Source: Streptomyces sp. 135 (GTDB lineage: Bacteria; Actinomycetota; Actinomycetes; Streptomycetales; Streptomycetaceae). From it: DNA of 64,000 nt. The notes under the pieces were generated by a model that saw only the letters and a list, made by a program, of their open reading frames with translations, ran no database searches and was not told where the DNA came from. The translations under genes and the position numbers were made by a program. Positions 59,000 through 64,000 of the stretch are shown here, piece by piece. The DNA is taken from NCBI RefSeq assembly GCF_020026305.1, contig NZ_CP075691.1:1488001-1552000 (forward strand). The letters are read 5' to 3'. Numbering within the stretch: the stretch's first letter is position 1; every line of letters begins with the position of its first letter.

Positions 59000-59158
59000 G
59001 GCTCTACGGCTCCTCGTGCGGGCGGAGTCTTCAAGGTGCGCTACCGCTGCTGCGCTGGAGCGGCTGCTTGACGTGCGGGTTCAGTATGGCGGGGGCGGGG
59101 CCGGAGGTCTCCCCCAGCCCCGCCCGGTGCCGGAATGCGGGGCTTCGCCCCTCGGCGG

Positions 59159-62100
59159 CTACTTCTCGGTGACGCCGGCCGAGTCGAACGTGGCGACCTC
59201 GTGCATGGCGCGGGCCGCGCTCTGGACGATCGGCAGGGCCAGGAGCGCGCCCGTGCCCTCGCCGAGGCGCAGGTCCAGGTCGACCAGCGGGCGCAGGCCC
59301 AGCTTGTTCAGGGCCGCCACATGGCCCGGCTCCGCGCTGCGGTGGCCCGCGATGCAGGCCGCGAGGACCTCGGGGGCGACGGCGCGGGCGACCAGAGCGG
59401 CCGCGCCGGCGCTCACGCCGTCCAGGATCACCGGCGTGCGCAGGGACGCGCCGCCGAGCAGGAGGCCCACCATGGCCGCGTGCTCCAGGCCGCCGACCGC
59501 CGCGAGGACGCCGATCGGGTCCGCCGGGTCGGGCCGGTGCAGCTCCAGGGCGCGGCGCACCACCTCGACCTTGCGGGCGTGCATGTCGTCGTTGATGCCG
59601 GTGCCGCGGCCGGTGACCTCGGCCGGGTCGGTGTCCGTGTAGACGGAGATCAGGGCCGCGGACGCGGTCGTGTTCGCGATGCCCATCTCGCCGGTGAGCA
59701 GGGCCTTGTTGCCCGCCGCCACCAGGTCGCGGGCCGTCTCGATGCCGACTTCGAGCGCGGCCTTGACCTCTTCGCGGGTCAGGGCGGGGCCGGTCGTCAT
59801 GTCGGCCGTGCCCGCGCGCACCTTGCGGGGCAGCAGGCCCGGCGTGGCGGGCAGTTCGCTCGCCACGCCCACGTCGATGACGCAGACCTCGGCGCCCACC
59901 TGGTTGGCGAAGGCGTTGCAGACCGCGCCGCCGCCGAGGAAGTTGGCGACCATCTGGGCGGTCACCTCCTGGGGCCAGGCGGTGACGCCCTGGGCGTGCA
60001 CGCCGTGGTCGCCCGCGAAGATCGCGACGGCCGCGGGCTCCGGGATCGGCGGCGGGCACATCCGGGACAGGCCCGACAGCTGCGCGGAGATGATCTCCAG
60101 CATGCCGAGGGCGCCCGGCGGCTTGGTCATCCGCTTCTGGCGCTCCCACGCCTCGCCGAGGGCCTTGGCGTCCAGCGGGCGGATGTTGGAGACGGTCTCG
60201 GCGAGCAGGTCGTGCGGGTCCTCACCGGGCAGCGCGCGGCGGCCGTACGTCTCCTCGTGGACGACCCAGGACAGCGGGCGGCGCTTGGACCAACCCGCCT
60301 GCATCAGCTCGGGCTCGTCCGGGAACTCGTCGACGTAACCCACGCAGAGGTAGGCGACGACTTCGAGGTGCTCGGGCAGGCCGAGGGCGCGGACCATCTC
60401 GCGCTCGTCGAAGAAGCTGACCCAGCCGACGCCGAGGCCTTCGGCGCGGGCGGCGAGCCAGAGGTTCTCGACGGCGAGCGCCGAGGAGTACGGGGCCATC
60501 TGCGGCTGGGTGTGCCGGCCGAGGGTGTGGCGGCCGCCGCGGGTGGGGTCGGCGGTGACGACGATGTTCACCGGGGTGTCGAGGATGGCCTCGATCTTCA
60601 GTTCCTTGAACTGCTTCGCGCGGCCCTTGGGCAGGGACTTGGCGTACGCGTCGCGCTGGCGCATGGCCAGTTCGTGCATGGTGCGCCGGGTCTCCGCGGA
60701 CTTGATGACGACGAAGTCCCAGGGCTGCGAGTGCCCCACGGAGGGCGCGGTGTGGGCCGCCTCCAGGACGCGGAGCAGCACCTCGTGCGGGATGGGGTCG
60801 GAACGGAAGCCGTTGCGGATGTCGCGGCGTTCGCGCATGACACGCAGGACGGCCTCGCGCTCGGCGTCGTCGTAGCCGGGGGCGGCGGTGCCGGGGGAGG
60901 TCGCGGGCCCGGCGGCCTCGGGCCGGTCCGCGTCCTCGGGTCGGCCTCCGTCCTCGGGCAGGTCGACGTCCTCGGTCTCGTCCTCGATGACGAGGAGACC
61001 GGGGGCTTCGGCGACGGGCTGTGTCTCCGCCGCCGGGGCGTCCTCGGCCACGAGGATCTCGGGGCCCTCCGCCGTCTCGGGTGCTTCAGGCGCTTCGGCC
61101 ATCTCGGGTGCTTCGGCCACTTCGGTCACTTCGTTCGCTTTGATGGGCTCGAACGAGATGACTTCGTCGGCCTCGTCCAACTCGTCGGCCTGGTCGGCCG
61201 TCTCGGGGGCGGCCGGGAACTCGGCCGGGGCCACCACCGCGGAAACAGGGGGAACAGGGGAGGCAGTGGCAACAGGGGCCTCCGTGGCCGCGGCCGGGAC
61301 CGGCGCGTCCTGGAGGGGCTGTGCCGCTTCGGCCGTCGCCTCGCCCGCCGCTTCCTGCGGGAGCGCGGTGTCCGGCGCGGCAGCCGCTTCGGTGGGCGGC
61401 GCCTCCGTGGGCTCGGCTCCGTCGCGCGGGGCGGGCACGGTGACGGCGGGCCGCACGGCTTCGGGGCTCTCGTCGGAGGCCGGGGCCTCGGCGGGGGCGG
61501 CCTCGTTCGCCACCGCCACCGCCTCGGCCGGTTCGACGACCGGCGGTACGGGGGTGGAGGTGCCGGAGTCCACGCCGGGCTCCGCCGGTGCGGCGGGCGC
61601 CTGCTCGGCCATGGGCTGATCGGCGCCCGGGAGTTCCTGAGCGTTCTCGGGGGCCTCAGGGGCGGGGAGCGCCTCGGCGGCCTGCTGCTCCTGTCCTTGC
61701 CCGTGCTCCTGCTCCTGCTCCTGTTCCTGCTCCACGACGAGGTGGCGCGGCGGCGTCGGCGCCAGGTGGGGCGTGGTCGGCACCGAGCCCTCGACCGGTA
61801 CGAACTGGCCGATCGGCATGGGCGCCTCGGCCCCGCCGAGTTCGCCGGGGAGCGACGCGTACTCCGGTGCGTCGGCGTCCTGCGGGGCGGGCTGCTCGGG
61901 GTGGTGCGGGGCGGGCGCGGCGTGCCTGGCTTCGGCGGGGTGGCCGCCGTGCGGCGCGTGGCCGTGTTGGGCGCCGATGGCAGCGGCGTACGCGCCCTGG
62001 GCGGTGTCGGGGGCGAAGCCGGGCCGGCCGCACTCGTCGGTGTGCGGGGCCGGGGCGCTCTCGCCCCACGGCTGTGCGGAGGCGACGGCGAACGGGGGCT

Positions 62101-63274
62101 GCCCGGCGGCGGGCCCGGCCTCGGCGAAGGCGGGCTGCTCCCCCGCCGGGACCTGTCCGGCCTCGGCGGCGTGGGGGAACGGAGCGGACTCCGGGGCGGC
62201 GGGAGCCGGGGCGCTCTGCTCGGGCAGCTCTGCGGGCAGCGGCAGCTCGGAGGGGGCGGCTTCCGGTGTCCGCGGGGCGTCCGTGCCCTGGGCGAATTCG
62301 GCGGCGGCCTGCGGGGCTTCGGGGGCGACCTGCGCGGCTTCCGCCGCCGGCTGCGCTCCGGGAACCTGCTGGTCCTGGACGGCCTCCGGAGCCTGCGGCT
62401 CCTGCGCCACGGCGGCGTCCGCTTCTACCGCTTCTGTGACGCCCGGGGTGCCTGTGACCTCTGTGGCACCAGAGATGCCTGTGGCGGCGGAGATGCCTGT
62501 GTCCGCCGTGCCCTCCGGGACGACCGTTTCTGCTGGTACCGCGTACGCCGCCTGCTGAGGCTGCGGTACCTGCTCCTGCGCGGGCGCCTGCGGCTGTGCC
62601 GGCTGCGGGGCCCAGGGCGCGCCGCCCTGCGGCAGGATCTCACCGAGCTGCGGCCCGGGCAGAGCGGCGTCGTCGCGCGGGATGTCGAGGTACTCGGGCC
62701 CGATGGTCGGCGGCCCGGCGTGCCGGACCGGCGCGGCCTGCTGCTGTGCCGGGGGCGTCACCGCTCCGGCGGGTCCGCGGTCGGCGAGCGAGCGCACCGG
62801 GCTGCCGGAGCTGTCGGGCACCGCAGGGCCCGAGGGGCCGCGGTGCAGCGGTCTGCGGGTGGCGCCCGGGTGGGACGCGGCCGGGGTGGCGCCGGGCATG
62901 CGGACGCCGTTGAGGTCGACCGAGCCGCTGTCCCGGCCGGCCGTCTCGTGCGGGCCCGGCTGATGAACGGCCTGGGCTGCCTGCGGCTGTCCCGCCGGAG
63001 CCTGGCCCTGGCCCTGGTGCGCGCCGTGCGCCGCCGCCTGGGCCTCGCTCCACGCCCCCTGGGCGCTCGGCATCAGCAGCAGGTCGTCGTCATCGGCCGG
63101 GTTGGCCGACGGATCGGCGGGGGCGGAGGGGGCGGAGGGGTCCATGAAGGTATACGCATCCGCAGCGGGGACGCCCGGCTGCTGTGCCCCCATGCCCTGC
63201 ACGGGCCCGGAAGGCACACTGTCGCCTGCGCCCTCCGGCAGCCCCTCGCCCGGGACCTGGCCGGTGTCGGTCAT
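59159..63274 (-). CDS. cobT: BluB-CobT fusion with a ~795-residue low-complexity N-terminus
   Basis: The 1371 aa protein has three parts. Residues 1 to about 795 are almost entirely Ala, Pro, Glu, Gln and Val, with no visible fold, and include an EQEQEQEQEHGQGQEQQ run. Residues about 796-1015 form a BluB flavin domain (MRERRDIRNGFRSDPIP, PSVGHSQPWDFVVIKS), which makes 5,6-dimethylbenzimidazole. Residues about 1020-1371 are CobT (MTKPPGALGMLE, AGDHGVHAQGVTAWPQEVT, GEMGIANTTASAAL), which activates that base with nicotinate mononucleotide. ATG 63274 has GAGGGG upstream. Fusing two consecutive steps suggests channelling. The role of the long tail is unknown. Confidence 0.93.
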   Translation of the reverse strand: MTDTGQVPGEGLPEGAGDSVPSGPVQGMGAQQPGVPAADAYTFMDPSAPSAPADPSANPADDDDLLLMPSAQGAWSEAQAAAHGAHQGQGQAPAGQPQAAQAVHQPGPHETAGRDSGSVDLNGVRMPGATPAASHPGATRRPLHRGPSGPAVPDSSGSPVRSLADRGPAGAVTPPAQQQAAPVRHAGPPTIGPEYLDIPRDDAALPGPQLGEILPQGGAPWAPQPAQPQAPAQEQVPQPQQAAYAVPAETVVPEGTADTGISAATGISGATEVTGTPGVTEAVEADAAVAQEPQAPEAVQDQQVPGAQPAAEAAQVAPEAPQAAAEFAQGTDAPRTPEAAPSELPLPAELPEQSAPAPAAPESAPFPHAAEAGQVPAGEQPAFAEAGPAAGQPPFAVASAQPWGESAPAPHTDECGRPGFAPDTAQGAYAAAIGAQHGHAPHGGHPAEARHAAPAPHHPEQPAPQDADAPEYASLPGELGGAEAPMPIGQFVPVEGSVPTTPHLAPTPPRHLVVEQEQEQEQEHGQGQEQQAAEALPAPEAPENAQELPGADQPMAEQAPAAPAEPGVDSGTSTPVPPVVEPAEAVAVANEAAPAEAPASDESPEAVRPAVTVPAPRDGAEPTEAPPTEAAAAPDTALPQEAAGEATAEAAQPLQDAPVPAAATEAPVATASPVPPVSAVVAPAEFPAAPETADQADELDEADEVISFEPIKANEVTEVAEAPEMAEAPEAPETAEGPEILVAEDAPAAETQPVAEAPGLLVIEDETEDVDLPEDGGRPEDADRPEAAGPATSPGTAAPGYDDAEREAVLRVMRERRDIRNGFRSDPIPHEVLLRVLEAAHTAPSVGHSQPWDFVVIKSAETRRTMHELAMRQRDAYAKSLPKGRAKQFKELKIEAILDTPVNIVVTADPTRGGRHTLGRHTQPQMAPYSSALAVENLWLAARAEGLGVGWVSFFDEREMVRALGLPEHLEVVAYLCVGYVDEFPDEPELMQAGWSKRRPLSWVVHEETYGRRALPGEDPHDLLAETVSNIRPLDAKALGEAWERQKRMTKPPGALGMLEIISAQLSGLSRMCPPPIPEPAAVAIFAGDHGVHAQGVTAWPQEVTAQMVANFLGGGAVCNAFANQVGAEVCVIDVGVASELPATPGLLPRKVRAGTADMTTGPALTREEVKAALEVGIETARDLVAAGNKALLTGEMGIANTTASAALISVYTDTDPAEVTGRGTGINDDMHARKVEVVRRALELHRPDPADPIGVLAAVGGLEHAAMVGLLLGGASLRTPVILDGVSAGAAALVARAVAPEVLAACIAGHRSAEPGHVAALNKLGLRPLVDLDLRLGEGTGALLALPIVQSAARAMHEVATFDSAGVTEK

Positions 63275-63632
63275 GCGTAACCCCTCGCCCATCGGTTAGT
63301 GCTTCTTCGACCGCCCCTCAGCCTTCGGCCGGGGAGGCCCCATTGACCGGAGCGGCGCACCAACCGCCCGTCATCCTCAACGAGCGTGCGCGCCGCGCGG
63401 CACGAACCGCTTACCGGACAACAGGTATTGTCCCGGTCGGTCCGCCGCCGCGGCAGCTTGATCGGCCACGGCCCGCTGTGGACTGCGCCACGTTGCGCGT
63501 CCCTCCGGTCCTGCCGTACCACACAGGTTCCCCAAAACGGGTGGACTTTCCGGACCTTGACCAACGAATCGCCGGGCACCCGGGTGCGGTACAACGATCG
63601 GCCAGCCTACCTCGCGCCGTGCCGCGGCAGGG
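63275..63632. other. Intergenic region upstream of bluB-cobT, with two inverted repeats
   Basis: No gene is evident in these 358 bases. GGACAA-N6-TTGTCC (63416-63433) is a perfect spaced inverted repeat about 140 bases before the start. GCACCCGGGTGC (63576-63587) is a perfect 12-bp palindrome nearer the cobL stop. I found no B12-box of a cobalamin riboswitch by eye. The promoter of bluB-cobT is expected here. Confidence 0.5.
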
Positions 63633-64000
63633 TCACGGGGAACGGTCCGGAAGGCGCCCGGAGAGCAGGAATGCCACGGTCCGCTTCTCCTCCCGCCAGG
63701 CGCGGGTGTCGAGCTCCACGGACTGGAGGAGGGCGCACTCGACGGTGTATCCGTGCTCGGACAGATCCCTGCCGATGAGTTCGGCCGCGTCGCGTGTCGC
63801 GGCGTGCGTCACGATGCGCTCCGGGCGCCGGTCGGCGACCGCGGAGACGACCGCGGCGCCCCCGCCCCCGACCCGTACGACGTCGGGTTCGGGCAGATCC
63901 TCGAGGATGTGCGGCGCGACGCCGTGCACGGTCTGCGCCTGGACGCCGAAGCGGCGCACGGCGGCGGTGGTGCGGCCGAGGGCGTCGGCGTCGTGGTCGA
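63633..64000 (-). CDS. cobL: Precorrin-6Y C5,15-methyltransferase (decarboxylating), C-terminal part
   Basis: The final 121 codons of a gene continue beyond the window. The visible part is the CbiT-like end of CobL. VVRVGGGGAAVVSAVADRRP is a late strand-turn of the methyltransferase fold, then RIVTHAATRDAAELIGRDL and the closing WREEKRTVAFLLSGR. It methylates precorrin-6Y and removes a carboxyl in corrin ring synthesis. It is on the same strand as bluB-cobT, with a 358-base gap that probably holds a separate promoter. Confidence 0.82.
   Translation of the reverse strand, partial: DHDADALGRTTAAVRRFGVQAQTVHGVAPHILEDLPEPDVVRVGGGGAAVVSAVADRRPERIVTHAATRDAAELIGRDLSEHGYTVECALLQSVELDTRAWREEKRTVAFLLSGRLPDRSP

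Noticed and set aside
59135..63280. A 1381-codon forward frame opposite bluB-cobT
   Set aside because: Gly/Arg/Val-rich mirror frame. The reverse frame carries complete BluB and CobT domains.
63275..63632. Cobalamin riboswitch upstream of bluB-cobT
   Set aside because: No B12-box-like sequence or matching paired elements could be found on the coding strand by eye.

Overview
The window is a high-GC actinobacterial chromosome segment, almost certainly from Streptomyces. The evidence is a gene for the sporulation protein SsgB (46263-46676), third-position G/C bias throughout, frequent GTG/TTG starts, and a gene order I recognise from the Streptomyces core chromosome: alaS, rpsD, hisS, relA, apt, secFD, ruvBAC, pdxTS, pimA-pgsA, thrS, ssgB. 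I see no phage genes, insertion sequences or CRISPR arrays. CDS coordinates include the stop codon.

Layout. 1-4114 (minus): ruvX, alaS and two small membrane or coiled-coil genes in one tightly packed operon. 4290-6422 (plus): an NB-ARC/TPR ATPase with a probable leaderless promoter. 6410-11529 (minus): rpsD, rarA, a VKOR-family oxidoreductase, hisS and a metallo-beta-lactamase-fold hydrolase. 11731-13922 (plus): a cyclophilin and a DUF349 protein. 13981-16797 (minus): a three-gene overlapping operon encoding a Ser/Thr kinase with a TPR-like tail, an EACC1-like small membrane protein and a caspase-TPR protein. It sits directly downstream of relA and is the most interesting accessory element here. 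16829-32355 (minus): relA, apt, secF, secD, yajC, ruvB, ruvA, ruvC, yebC, pdxT, pdxS, a LemA-like gene, and the phosphatidylinositol mannoside genes pimA, acyltransferase and pgsA.

32613-36711 (plus): an EF-G-like protein with degenerate GTPase motifs and a large membrane protein of unknown function. 36739-41262 (minus): a HIT protein, thrS with an abnormal stretch in its editing domain, and a gene pair ending in a DUF4365 nuclease-like protein. 41430-47463: a DEDDh exonuclease, two tRNA-Val(CAC) genes, an SRPBCC protein, a very large membrane protein, a TIGR02611 protein, ssgB and a CGNR zinc-finger regulator. 47460-52275: small membrane genes, a decayed DUF4874-like gene, a DsbA-fold protein, a GNAT protein, and pabC-pabB. 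52421-52903: a five-gene tRNA cluster (Gly, Cys, three Val) with its own promoter and terminator.

52962-56839 holds a zinc-ribbon protein, a phosphotransferase gene broken by two single-base shifts, two small genes, and a second Ser/Thr kinase broken by one shift just before its membrane helix. 56849-64000 (minus): a TrmH/SpoU methyltransferase, then cobalamin/siroheme genes: a CysG-like fusion, a BluB-CobT fusion with an enormous low-complexity N-terminus, and the C-terminal end of CobL.

How the genes work together: most of the window is housekeeping (translation, secretion, recombination, stringent response, PLP, folate and cobalamin synthesis). The main accessory candidate is the kinase-EACC1-caspase operon, which has the parts expected of a signal-triggered protease or cell-death conflict system. 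Several apparent single-base shifts cluster at 53-57 kb, and they could be real decay or assembly errors.
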